Positions 1 to 6,608 are shown, numbered from the stretch's first letter. The stretch is 8,768 nt of DNA from Candidatus Firestoneibacteriota bacterium (GCA_030635415.1 DAOVYW010000091.1:1-8768); one strand, 5' to 3'. Notes: generated by a model not told the origin, from the sequence alone. Numbers and translations: made by a program.

Positions 1-1290
1 AAGATAGTTGTTGACCGGCCAGGATAAATCATACTGGATTTCGGCCAGGAATTCGTTCAGGGAACCACCGGAGAATTTTACGGTTTCAGAGCCGTCGAGT
101 GAAGCAACGTCAATATAAAATCCGCCGATCGCATTTTCCGGCGGGGAGGGCAGGGTTCCGTCCTCGTAGTAAATACCAGTGAGGCCGGGAGGTAAATCAG
201 CCGGAGAATTAATTTTGACCGGGTTTAAATTGGAATTAACTTGTCGCACAAATCTGTGTGGATAATAAGTGTCTTCGGCCCGGAAACTCAGCTGGGACAG
301 CTCATCCAAGGCACGGGTGTACTTGGCGTCTAAATAGGCTGTCTCCTGAAAATTCTTGTTGCGGGGAGTGGGAGTATAAGAATAACCCGGATACGGATCC
401 TCCATTTTATGGTAACCGGCATGTAATGTCAGTGCCTGCTGGTGGGTTAGGGACAAATCGAGCCGCTGGCCCTGGTATAGATTATTAGGCCTAATTCGAT
501 TGATCACATCGATATCCCATTGGCGCCAGTAGCTGGTACTAACCATATAATCCGTCATTCCCGATTTTTTCCCATAACTAAGCAGGTAATATTGCGAAAG
601 CTCTTCGGCTTCAAAATTATACCCCGGGCTTAGCTTGAGGTTAAGTCCGTTAAGGTCCGCACCTTGCTGGGTAATGATATTGATCACACCGGTAAAAGCA
701 TTGGCGCCGTAAAGGGAGGAACCCGGTCCTTTGATAATCTCGATCTGCTTGATGTTGTCCAGATTGAAACCGAAATGGAGGGCATAATTATTCCAGTCTA
801 CAGTATTTATTTTCCGGCCGTTTAGCAAGACCAATATTTTATTATTATAGGTGGTCTGTATTCCGCGAAAGCGCATGACTTCAAAGATGCCCTCAAAGGC
901 GAATTCCGCTGCCGTGAAATTTAAAAAGCATTCTTTTAGAGTTAAACAACCTTTTTCCTTGATATCCTGTCCGGTGATTATAGTTACGCTGCCAGGTACT
1001 TCGGTAAGCTTCTGCAAACGTTTAGTGGCGGTTACTACTAAGTTTTCCTCTTCTAAGAACATTAATTCCAGGGACGCTTCCGGATCCGTAGCGGGGCTGG
1101 TCGGCTTTTCCGGTACAGCCGTCTCGGCCCCGGGTTTTTCCGGGGTCGCGAAGGAGGGGTCAATTGGGGGTGGAACTTCCGGAACCGGATTTTCACTGGC
1201 CGGGATCGCATTTTTCCCAAGCAACAAAAGTAAAATCGTTAGGGCAGTAAGACTTATGCCGGGACACTGGCTTGACTTTTTGGTTTTCAC
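1..1290 (-). CDS. TonB-dependent outer-membrane receptor, copy 1 (3' end outside window)
   Basis: This is an outer-membrane importer that would take up a scarce ligand using TonB/ExbBD energy; the ligand is unknown. The reading frame is open for 430 codons to the left edge, so the C-terminal part of the barrel is missing from the window, not lost. It starts with GTG at 1290, 6 nt after a CGGAGG ribosome binding site. It has a signal peptide with a Leu-rich core, a Pro/Glu-rich linker, a TonB-box-like VVTATK, and a plug domain (about residues 95-208) ending in the hallmark GPGSSLYGANAFTGVINIIT. The first barrel strands follow. It aligns with receptor 2 along its whole visible length, with only two extra codons and roughly 80% identity by eye. 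It lies 37 nt downstream of binding protein 1 and is probably co-transcribed with it. The family call is firm, the substrate is not. Confidence 0.93.
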   Translation of the reverse strand, partial: MKTKKSSQCPGISLTALTILLLLLGKNAIPASENPVPEVPPPIDPSFATPEKPGAETAVPEKPTSPATDPEASLELMFLEEENLVVTATKRLQKLTEVPGSVTIITGQDIKEKGCLTLKECFLNFTAAEFAFEGIFEVMRFRGIQTTYNNKILVLLNGRKINTVDWNNYALHFGFNLDNIKQIEIIKGPGSSLYGANAFTGVINIITQQGADLNGLNLKLSPGYNFEAEELSQYYLLSYGKKSGMTDYMVSTSYWRQWDIDVINRIRPNNLYQGQRLDLSLTHQQALTLHAGYHKMEDPYPGYSYTPTPRNKNFQETAYLDAKYTRALDELSQLSFRAEDTYYPHRFVRQVNSNLNPVKINSPADLPPGLTGIYYEDGTLPSPPENAIGGFYIDVASLDGSETVKFSGGSLNEFLAEIQYDLSWPVNNYL

Positions 1291-1296
1291 GTGCAG

Positions 1297-1302
1297 CCTC
1301 CG
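1297..1302 (-). promoter_or_regulatory. Ribosome binding site of receptor copy 1
   Basis: CGGAGG on the minus strand lies 6 nt before the GTG at 1290. This fixes the non-ATG start. The same arrangement occurs in receptor copy 2. Confidence 0.8.
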
Positions 1303-1327
1303 GATGGTGGACGGACAATCACCTGTT

Positions 1328-2224
1328 TTATTGAACAAACCGCACCTCTGGAAATACTCCCAAGTCATTAATACTCAACATTTTTTGAGTTTTGGGATTT
1401 ACGTAAATAATCAGCTTGCGGGGAAAATCCCAACGGTTTTTATCCTTGCCAGTGAGTAGTTTCCCGGCTAGTTGGGCGGTTTGCTTTCCGACATCCCGGA
1501 AATCCACATAAAAGGCGGCTAAGGCTCCGGCTTTAACATGACGGGGTGATAGGCCGAATAAGGGCAGCTTTTCTTTGAAAGAGTGCTGAAGCAGGAGATC
1601 AAAAGCGGCAGGGCGGGCCAGGGTTTTGTCAAGGACCATCCAAATAATATCCACCTGGTCTTTGGTTAATTTCAATAAAACTTGAGGGATATCTTCCTGT
1701 TTTTCAATCGCGATGGGAAGTAAAGTTAAGGCATATCGGTCGATATGCTGACGGGCTGCTTTTACACTCTTGTTGGAATAGCGGGGATCGTAAATTACGC
1801 CGATGCGGTTTTTAGCCGGCAGTAATTTTTTAATGCGTATTAATTGCGCGTCTATCCCGGGTTTAATAATTATTCCCGCGGCCTGACGCTTGAGATTATC
1901 GGGCGGATTTAAAACCATGGTACAGATCAGGGGAATGGAGCGGTTTAGGGTTTTAGCGGCGAACGCGGCTTCTGATCCAACGGCCACTACCAGACTGGTT
2001 TTGCCTGGTCTCAGGCGCCGCATAATCCGGCGGCCCTTTTCCATGTCTCCTTCCATATTCAGGACACGATACTCCAAGGAATCAGCCGAAGCCTGGAACC
2101 CTTTTACCGCCGTGGCATAGGCGGATAGGGAGCGGCTTAGCACTATTGCTACTTTTTTGGCTTGGCCCGGTCCGGCCAGCATAAAGCTCAGTCCAAAAAA
2201 GATTATCAATACTCGTATGTTCAT
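1328..2224 (-). CDS. Periplasmic substrate-binding protein (PF04392 ABC_sub_bind type), copy 1
   Basis: This 298-residue protein has a signal peptide (MNIR, then a hydrophobic core, with likely cleavage after AGPGQA at residue 22) and no lipobox Cys, so it should be soluble in the periplasm. The mature part has the two-lobed periplasmic-binding-protein pattern of the PF04392 family: a first strand KKVAIVLS, then VVAVGSEAA, IPLICTMVLNPP, a central KNRIGVIYDPR opening the second lobe, and VDIIWMVLD. Family members bind small ligands for ABC importers; some bind aromatic amino acids, but nothing here fixes the ligand. No permease or ATPase gene is nearby. Instead a TonB receptor follows after 37 nt. 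The ATG at 2224 is preceded in frame by TAA two codons upstream, so no longer start is possible. The ribosome site is weak (GGGGGA about 10 nt upstream). It is roughly 75% identical by eye to copy 2. Confidence 0.9.
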   Translation of the reverse strand: MNIRVLIIFFGLSFMLAGPGQAKKVAIVLSRSLSAYATAVKGFQASADSLEYRVLNMEGDMEKGRRIMRRLRPGKTSLVVAVGSEAAFAAKTLNRSIPLICTMVLNPPDNLKRQAAGIIIKPGIDAQLIRIKKLLPAKNRIGVIYDPRYSNKSVKAARQHIDRYALTLLPIAIEKQEDIPQVLLKLTKDQVDIIWMVLDKTLARPAAFDLLLQHSFKEKLPLFGLSPRHVKAGALAAFYVDFRDVGKQTAQLAGKLLTGKDKNRWDFPRKLIIYVNPKTQKMLSINDLGVFPEVRFVQ

Positions 2225-2240
2225 ACCGCTTTATTCCCCC

Positions 2241-2323
2241 AACTAGTTCCGGTTGCGGAAAGAGCAAATTCCCCGCCTTGCGGGGAGGGATTTATTTTGG
2301 TTTTCCGTAACCGACACTAACTA
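2241..2323. mobile_element. Small MITE-like inverted-repeat element with 5-bp direct repeats (AACTA)
   Basis: AACTA occurs at 2241-2245 and again at 2319-2323. The 73 bp between them end in imperfect inverted repeats: 2245-2262 against 2301-2318 matches at 14 of 18 positions, sharing CGGTT-CGGAAA. The centre holds a perfect 6-bp hairpin, CCCCGC-CTT-GCGGGG (2271-2285). Removing one AACTA plus the element (78 bp) leaves a receptor-stop to binding-protein spacing that matches, base for base in length up to the AATAAA block, the junction upstream of binding protein 2. This looks like an insertion with target-site duplication at the receptor 2 stop codon. It carries no coding sequence. Alternatively it could be a native intergenic hairpin acting as a weak terminator between units; the central stem lacks a good T-run on the minus strand. 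Confidence 0.55.
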
Positions 2324-4618
2324 AAAATTATAGGTATATTCCATATTCAGGCGGACAATCCGGTTTCCCGAAACACGCTGGTCATGCAAAGGATCATAGG
2401 CGATATAATTTTCGAAAAGATTCAATATTACAAAAGTAAAACCCAACCCTTGATGTTTAAAACCCAGGCTTAAATCATATTGGCTTAGCCAGCTGATATT
2501 AACCGGTGGCTTGGAAGTAGTTTGAATACTTAAACTGGCCGCCTGGGGGCTGCGGCCGATATGCGCGTAAAAATTGGCAAAGAAGCGGTTCTCATAATTA
2601 AATCCCAGTATGCCGTTAAGAATATCGGCGTGGCCTTCAGTCCAGGTAGGAAGCATGGGACACAGCCGGGAATACAATTGGAAACCGGTGTAATTCAATC
2701 TCAGCTTAAAATATGAGGAGAACCGGATACTACTCTCGATTTCCAAGCCGTGTCCGATGCGGCTATTGCGATTGGCCCAGGTTATACGGGAGGGAACAAT
2801 ATTTAAAGACTGGGTATGATACAATCCCGGCGCCGCGGGCAGCGCCGGATTAATTTGGCTCATATCCGGAAAATAAAGATAGAGCGGGGAAGAAGCGTAG
2901 GACGGTTGGATTTCATCACTGGTTTGCCAGTAAAAATATCCTCCCTTAACCTGGAGCCATTTTCCCAATTCATATTCAATGCTGGCCTCACTCTGCTCGA
3001 TTTTTTCCGGGATTAAATCAGCCTTGCCCCGAATCTCGTAAATCCCGAAATTTTCCTGAGAGTAAAGTTCCACCATGGCCGGGGAGCGAAAAGCCTGGCC
3101 GTATAAGGTCTTAAAGCGCAGATTGGGGAGCGGGGAATAAATCAGGCTGCCGCGGGGACTGTGACTGGCGCCGTATTGCGTATTGAAATCATAACGCGCC
3201 CCGCCGAGGAGGATCAGATTATCCCCCAGATGATACTCGTCCTGCAGGTAGACCGCGTAATTACGGTCGAAAACAGTTTCAAAGGAAAAATAGTTGCCCT
3301 GGAACCAATCATGGGTAAAACTTAAACCAAGGATAAGATAATTGTGATTCGGCCAGGCCAGGTCATATTGGATTTCAGCCAGAAATTCATTCATGGAGCC
3401 GCCGGTAAATTTATCTGTCGTGCCGTCAAATGAACTAATGTCAATATAATAACCTCCCAGCGCGTTTTCCGGCGGGGCGGGCAAGGTGCCATCATCGTAA
3501 TAAATGCCGGTGAGGCCGGTCGGCAAATCGGCTGGGGAATCAATTTTGGTCCGGTTCAGGTTGTAATTCAACTGCCGCATCCATCGGTAAGGATAATAAG
3601 TGTCCTCCGCCCGGAAGCTCAGATGGGACAGCTCATCCAGCGTCCAGGTATACTTGGCGTCTAAATAGGCTGTCTCCTGAAAATTCTTGTTCCGGGGAGT
3701 GGGAGTATGAAAATGACCGGGGTAGGGATCCTCCATTTTATGATAGCCCCCGCACAGCTTTAGTGCCTGCTGGTGGGTCAGAGACAGATCAATCCGTTGG
3801 CCCGAATAGAGATTATTGGGCGTATTCCGGTTGAGCACATCAATATCCCATTGGCGCCAGTAGCTGGTACTTACCAGGTAATCCGTCTCTCCGGCTTTTT
3901 TTCCATAACTAAGCAGGTAGTATTGGGAAAACGCTTCGGCCTCGAAGTTATATCCCGGACTCAGCTTGAGGTTAAGTCCGTCCAGGTCCGCGCCCTGCTT
4001 GGTAATGATATTGATCACGCCGGCATAGGCATTGGCGCCGTAGAGTGAGGAACCGGGGCCTTTGATAATCTCGATCTGCTTGATATTGTCCAGATTGAAG
4101 CCGAAATGATAGGGGTAACTGTTCCAGTCCACGGTATTTATTTTCCGGCCGTTGATCAAAAACAGGATTTTATTATTATAGGGAGATTGTATTCCGCGAA
4201 AGCGCATGACTTCGAAGATGCCCTCGTAGAAAAAATCCACAGCAGTGAAATTGGTTAGAACTTCTTTCAGGGTTAAACAGCCTTTTTCCTTGATTTCCTG
4301 TTCGGAAATTACAGTTACGCTGCCGGGGACTTCGGTGAGTTTCTGCAAACGTTTGGTGGCGGTCACTACAAACATTTTCTGGTCTAAAAGCATTAAATCC
4401 AGGGAGGGTTCCGGAGCCATAGTGGGGGCGGCCGGTTCTTCCGGTGAAGCCGTCTCGGTCCCGGGTTTTTCCGGAGTCGCGAAGGAGGGGTCAATTGGGG
4501 GTGGAACTTCCGGAACCGGATTTTCACTGGCCGGGATCGCGTTTTTCCCAAGCAACAAAAGTAAAATCGTTAGGGCAGTAAGACTTATGGGACACTGGTT
4601 TGACTTTTTGGTTTTCAC
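2321..4618 (-). CDS. TonB-dependent outer-membrane receptor, copy 2 (complete)
   Basis: This is a complete 765-residue TonB-dependent receptor, of normal family length. The GTG at 4618 is chosen because AGGAGG lies 6 nt upstream; the 11 extra codons of a longer frame would overlap that site. Residues 1-31 form a signal peptide (KTKK, then a Leu-rich core, then IPAS). Residues 32-72 are a Pro/Glu-rich linker, and FVVTATK (about 83-89) resembles a TonB box. Residues 95-208 form the plug, including VPGSVTVIS, LFLINGRKIN and GPGSSLYGANAYAGVINIIT. The rest is a beta-barrel rich in aromatic strands, ending YTYNF with the C-terminal Phe used for outer-membrane assembly. There is no N-terminal signalling (STN) domain. 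The gene follows binding protein 2 by 38 nt. The ligand is unknown; siderophore, cobalamin and other cofactor receptors share this architecture. The stop codon TAG lies inside the AACTA repeat of the inserted element. Confidence 0.95.
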   Translation of the reverse strand: MKTKKSNQCPISLTALTILLLLLGKNAIPASENPVPEVPPPIDPSFATPEKPGTETASPEEPAAPTMAPEPSLDLMLLDQKMFVVTATKRLQKLTEVPGSVTVISEQEIKEKGCLTLKEVLTNFTAVDFFYEGIFEVMRFRGIQSPYNNKILFLINGRKINTVDWNSYPYHFGFNLDNIKQIEIIKGPGSSLYGANAYAGVINIITKQGADLDGLNLKLSPGYNFEAEAFSQYYLLSYGKKAGETDYLVSTSYWRQWDIDVLNRNTPNNLYSGQRIDLSLTHQQALKLCGGYHKMEDPYPGHFHTPTPRNKNFQETAYLDAKYTWTLDELSHLSFRAEDTYYPYRWMRQLNYNLNRTKIDSPADLPTGLTGIYYDDGTLPAPPENALGGYYIDISSFDGTTDKFTGGSMNEFLAEIQYDLAWPNHNYLILGLSFTHDWFQGNYFSFETVFDRNYAVYLQDEYHLGDNLILLGGARYDFNTQYGASHSPRGSLIYSPLPNLRFKTLYGQAFRSPAMVELYSQENFGIYEIRGKADLIPEKIEQSEASIEYELGKWLQVKGGYFYWQTSDEIQPSYASSPLYLYFPDMSQINPALPAAPGLYHTQSLNIVPSRITWANRNSRIGHGLEIESSIRFSSYFKLRLNYTGFQLYSRLCPMLPTWTEGHADILNGILGFNYENRFFANFYAHIGRSPQAASLSIQTTSKPPVNISWLSQYDLSLGFKHQGLGFTFVILNLFENYIAYDPLHDQRVSGNRIVRLNMEYTYNF

Positions 4619-4624
4619 GCGCAG

Positions 4625-4630
4625 CCTCCT
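4625..4630 (-). promoter_or_regulatory. Ribosome binding site of receptor copy 2
   Basis: A perfect AGGAGG on the minus strand lies 6 nt from the GTG at 4618. It decides the start against the longer in-frame GTG at 4651. Confidence 0.85.
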
Positions 4631-4656
4631 GATGGTGGATAGACAAACCACTTATT

Positions 4657-5589
4657 TTATCGAATAAATTGGACCTCTGGAAATACTCCCAAATCATGAA
4701 GACCCAACAGTTTTTGAGTTTTGGGATTCACATAAATAATTATCTTGCGGGGAAATTCCAAAATATCTTTATCCTTGTCACCGAGTATTTTCTTCGCAAG
4801 TTGAGCGGTCTGCTTTCCGATATCCGTGAAATCCACACAAAAGGCGGCCAAAGCTCCGGCTTTAACATGAAAGGACGATAGACCGAATAAAGCCAGTTTT
4901 TCTTTTTGCGAATGCTGAAGCAGGAGATTAAAGGCTGCTGGGCGGGCCAGGGTTTTATCCATGACCATCCAAATGATGTCCACATGGTCTCGGGTGAATT
5001 TTAATAAGATGTTGGGGATTTCTTCCGGTCTTTCAATCGCGATGGGAAGTAAAGTCAAGGCATACCGGTCGATGTGCTGGCGGGCTTCGCTGATACTCTC
5101 GCGGGAATTACGGGGATTATAAATTACACCAATGCGGTTTTTAGCCGGCAGTAATTTTTTAACGCGCTTTAATTGCGCGTCTATCCCGGGCTTGATAATT
5201 ATTCCCGCGGCCTGACGATGGAAAAAATCAGGAGGGTTGAAAACCATGGTATAAAGCAGCGGAATAGCGCTGTGCAGGGTTTTAGCGGCGAGGGCGGCTT
5301 CTGCTCCGACCGCTACCACCAGACTGGTTTTGCCCGGTTCAAGGAGCTGTATAATTCGTTGGCCGGCTTTCATGTCTCCTTCCATATTCAGGACGCGGAA
5401 ATCCAGGGAAGCAGCAGAGGTCTCGAATCCCTTCAACGCCGCAGTATAAGCGGATAGGGTGCGGCTCAGCACTATAGCTACTTTTTTGGCTTGGCCCGGT
5501 CCGGCTAGCATAAAGCTCAGTCCAAAAAAGAATATAAATACACATAAGTTTATACCGGGTTTATTCCGCTTGCTAAAAATTATAGGCAT
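4657..5589 (-). CDS. Periplasmic substrate-binding protein (PF04392 ABC_sub_bind type), copy 2
   Basis: This is a paralogue of binding protein 1, with the same mature protein layout: KKVAIVLS first strand, VVAVGAEAA, MVFNPPD, KNRIGVIYNPR and VDIIWMVMD. It begins the array, 38 nt upstream of receptor 2. The start differs from copy 1. The codon matching the copy 1 ATG is ATA here (5551-5553), and a one-base length difference removes the in-frame TAA that blocks copy 1. I therefore place the start at ATG 5589 (310 residues), which gives a plausible signal peptide: KRNK, then the hydrophobic FIFFFGLSFML, then AGPGQA cleaved near residue 34. A GAAGGGG stretch precedes it at very short spacing. A longer GTG frame from 5658 would put 45 residues before the hydrophobic core and shows no ribosome site. 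The true start is uncertain; family membership is not. Confidence 0.87.
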   Translation of the reverse strand: MPIIFSKRNKPGINLCVFIFFFGLSFMLAGPGQAKKVAIVLSRTLSAYTAALKGFETSAASLDFRVLNMEGDMKAGQRIIQLLEPGKTSLVVAVGAEAALAAKTLHSAIPLLYTMVFNPPDFFHRQAAGIIIKPGIDAQLKRVKKLLPAKNRIGVIYNPRNSRESISEARQHIDRYALTLLPIAIERPEEIPNILLKFTRDHVDIIWMVMDKTLARPAAFNLLLQHSQKEKLALFGLSSFHVKAGALAAFCVDFTDIGKQTAQLAKKILGDKDKDILEFPRKIIIYVNPKTQKLLGLHDLGVFPEVQFIR

Positions 5590-5594
5590 ATTCC
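5573..5594 (-). pseudogene. Relic of a receptor 3' end upstream of binding protein 2
   Basis: This 22-bp stretch matches the last codons and stop of receptor 2 (2321-2342) at 21 of 22 positions. On the minus strand it reads as codons for EYAYNF followed by TAG, against EYTYNF and TAG in receptor 2. Beyond the stop, the next 13 nt up to AATAAA have the same length as the receptor-to-binding-protein junction of unit 1 once the inserted element is removed. The match stops abruptly on the other side. The simplest reading is the fossil end of a further receptor copy whose body was deleted. Confidence 0.5.
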
Positions 5595-5658
5595 CCTTCG
5601 CTGCTGGCCTCGCTCGATTCTGTTTTTTCCAGGCCGGTTTTAAAAATATCCTAAGCAC

Positions 5659-5674
5659 TATAATAATTATTATA
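5659..5674. promoter_or_regulatory. 16-bp AT palindrome over a candidate -10 upstream of the transport array
   Basis: TATAATAATTATTATA is a perfect palindrome. On the minus strand it contains a TATAAT (5674-5669) about 80 nt upstream of the binding protein 2 start. No good -35 stands 16-18 bp upstream, where TGGCTA is the nearest candidate. The surrounding 5655-5700 is extremely AT-rich. A regulator such as Fur would be plausible for a TonB locus, and the site vaguely resembles an ATAAT-type Fur box, but the match is too loose to name one. Confidence 0.35.
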
Positions 5675-5765
5675 TAATAAGCATAATATAATAGCCATAT
5701 ATTTTGCTGCCGGGGAATTGGATATTCCGGAGGGGGGATATAGGGGAAGTTACTGAGTCGGTTTT

Positions 5766-5809
5766 AAAACCAAAAGCAGACAGAGAAACAAATCCCTGCC
5801 TGCTTTTGG
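5766..5809 (-). terminator. Rho-independent terminator of the outer-membrane protein gene
   Basis: The arms 5796-5809 and 5770-5783 form a 14-bp stem (CCAAAAGCAGGCAG with CTGTCTGCTTTTGG, one G-U pair) and a 12-nt loop. On the minus strand the stem is followed by TTTT. It lies 22 nt past the stop at 5832 and insulates the downstream transport array. Confidence 0.88.
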
Positions 5810-5831
5810 CTGATCAATTACAGGAATTTAT

Positions 5832-6608
5832 TTAAAAATACAACTTTACGCCGCCCTTGATGATCAGGCCGCTGTAATCAAGTTCCATGTTTTCAAGGTT
5901 GCCGTCCTCGTCCGCTACTTCTATAACCTCGCCGTCCTCGTCTTCAAGCTCGGTAATTTTCAGTATGCGGTAGCCGAGATCCGCGCCTACTGAGATCATG
6001 GGATTTACAAACATTTCTCCGCCGACTAAAATTTTAAATCCCATGCCTGAGCCGCTCATTTTCTCTTCCTCTGTCGTAGTATCCGTGATGCCCATCATGT
6101 CCATCGTTGTTTCTATCTTCGTCGAGCCGGATACTGAGGCGTAGTCCAACCCGATGCCGCCGGTCAGCAGCAGCTTATCGCCCATGGGCATGGCGTATTT
6201 AATCACCGGCCCGATTAGCAGAGCTCCGGCACTGGCCTTCATGTCCATAGACACGGAATAGGTTATACCCATAATATCACCGCTGGCTTCTCCTTCGCCC
6301 TTGCTCGCGGCTGTTAAATAATCGATTTCCAGTCCTACCAAGAGGTTGGGCATAAGCCCGTACATGACTCCTCCGCCAAAAGTCAGGCCGCCATTAAGTT
6401 TATTAATGCCGTCACTCGTAAGCCCCATAGCCTCTATTAACTCATTCATGAGATCCACTTGTTCATTAAATTGCTCCATGGCATACATGCTGTAACCTAA
6501 TTCACCAAAAAGACAGACTTTTCCGGCAATCGCGTTGGCTCCGGCCAGTTGCACGACCAGCAAACTCCCTGCCATTAGCATAAACAATCCTGTGAAAGCT
6601 CTTTTCAT
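5832..6608 (-). CDS. Small outer-membrane beta-barrel protein
   Basis: This 258-residue protein has a typical signal peptide (MKRAFTGLFMLMAG start, hydrophobic to about residue 24, likely cleaved near AIAG). It then shows alternating hydrophobic strands with Gly-rich turns (LTFGGGVMYG, LLVGLEIDYL, LLLTGGIGLDYASV, GFKILVGGEMFV, ISVGADLGYRI) and ends GGVKLYF, with the C-terminal Phe of outer-membrane proteins. The pattern fits an 8- to 10-strand OMP_b-brl/OmpA-membrane-domain-like barrel; no peptidoglycan-binding domain is present. The ATG at 6608 is favoured over an in-frame start 13 codons upstream because AAGGAGG (6613-6619) precedes it. One loop (about 220-244) is strongly acidic, and two loops are Met-rich and share a D[IM]MGIT motif (111-116, 170-175). 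It is a single-gene transcript with its own promoter and terminator. Function beyond an outer-membrane location is unknown. Confidence 0.8.
   Translation of the reverse strand: MKRAFTGLFMLMAGSLLVVQLAGANAIAGKVCLFGELGYSMYAMEQFNEQVDLMNELIEAMGLTSDGINKLNGGLTFGGGVMYGLMPNLLVGLEIDYLTAASKGEGEASGDIMGITYSVSMDMKASAGALLIGPVIKYAMPMGDKLLLTGGIGLDYASVSGSTKIETTMDMMGITDTTTEEEKMSGSGMGFKILVGGEMFVNPMISVGADLGYRILKITELEDEDGEVIEVADEDGNLENMELDYSGLIIKGGVKLYF

Larger units (their letters stand above)
1..5553 (-). repeat. Tandem duplication of a binding-protein plus receptor unit
   Basis: The unit from binding protein 2 through receptor 2 repeats as binding protein 1 plus receptor 1, with a period of about 3.33 kb (5553 to 2224). 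Gene order, intergenic lengths (37 and 38 nt), ribosome sites and GTG receptor starts are conserved. The duplication is old enough for about 20-25% protein divergence, apart from near-identical patches. The left copy runs off the window. Confidence 0.9.

Noticed and set aside
1..1290. Possible frameshift or decay in receptor copy 1
   Set aside because: I translated the minus strand codon by codon. All 430 codons are open and align with copy 2 with only two single-codon insertions; the gene is simply cut by the window edge.
851..1459. Plus-strand open frame of 202 codons
   Set aside because: It runs antisense to receptor 1 and binding protein 1. Its resemblance to a plus-strand frame at 4245-4667 only reflects the duplicated genes on the other strand. 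No ribosome site, and it crosses two real genes.
2271..2285. Strong terminator after receptor 2
   Set aside because: The CCCCGC hairpin is perfect, but on the minus strand it is followed by AATTTGC and not a T-run, and on the plus strand no gene ends there.
4619..4651. Longer N-terminus for receptor 2 from a GTG at 4651
   Set aside because: It would run through the perfect AGGAGG site, has no ribosome site of its own, and puts charged residues ahead of the natural signal peptide.
5590..5658. Longer N-terminus for binding protein 2 from GTG 5658
   Set aside because: No Shine-Dalgarno, absent from copy 1, and would bury the signal peptide 45 residues in. Kept only as a remote alternative (a near-leaderless start just after the TATAAT).
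5659..5674. Named Fur box
   Set aside because: The palindrome has ATAAT-like half sites but lacks the G and C positions typical of Fur boxes; AT-rich DNA gives such matches by chance.
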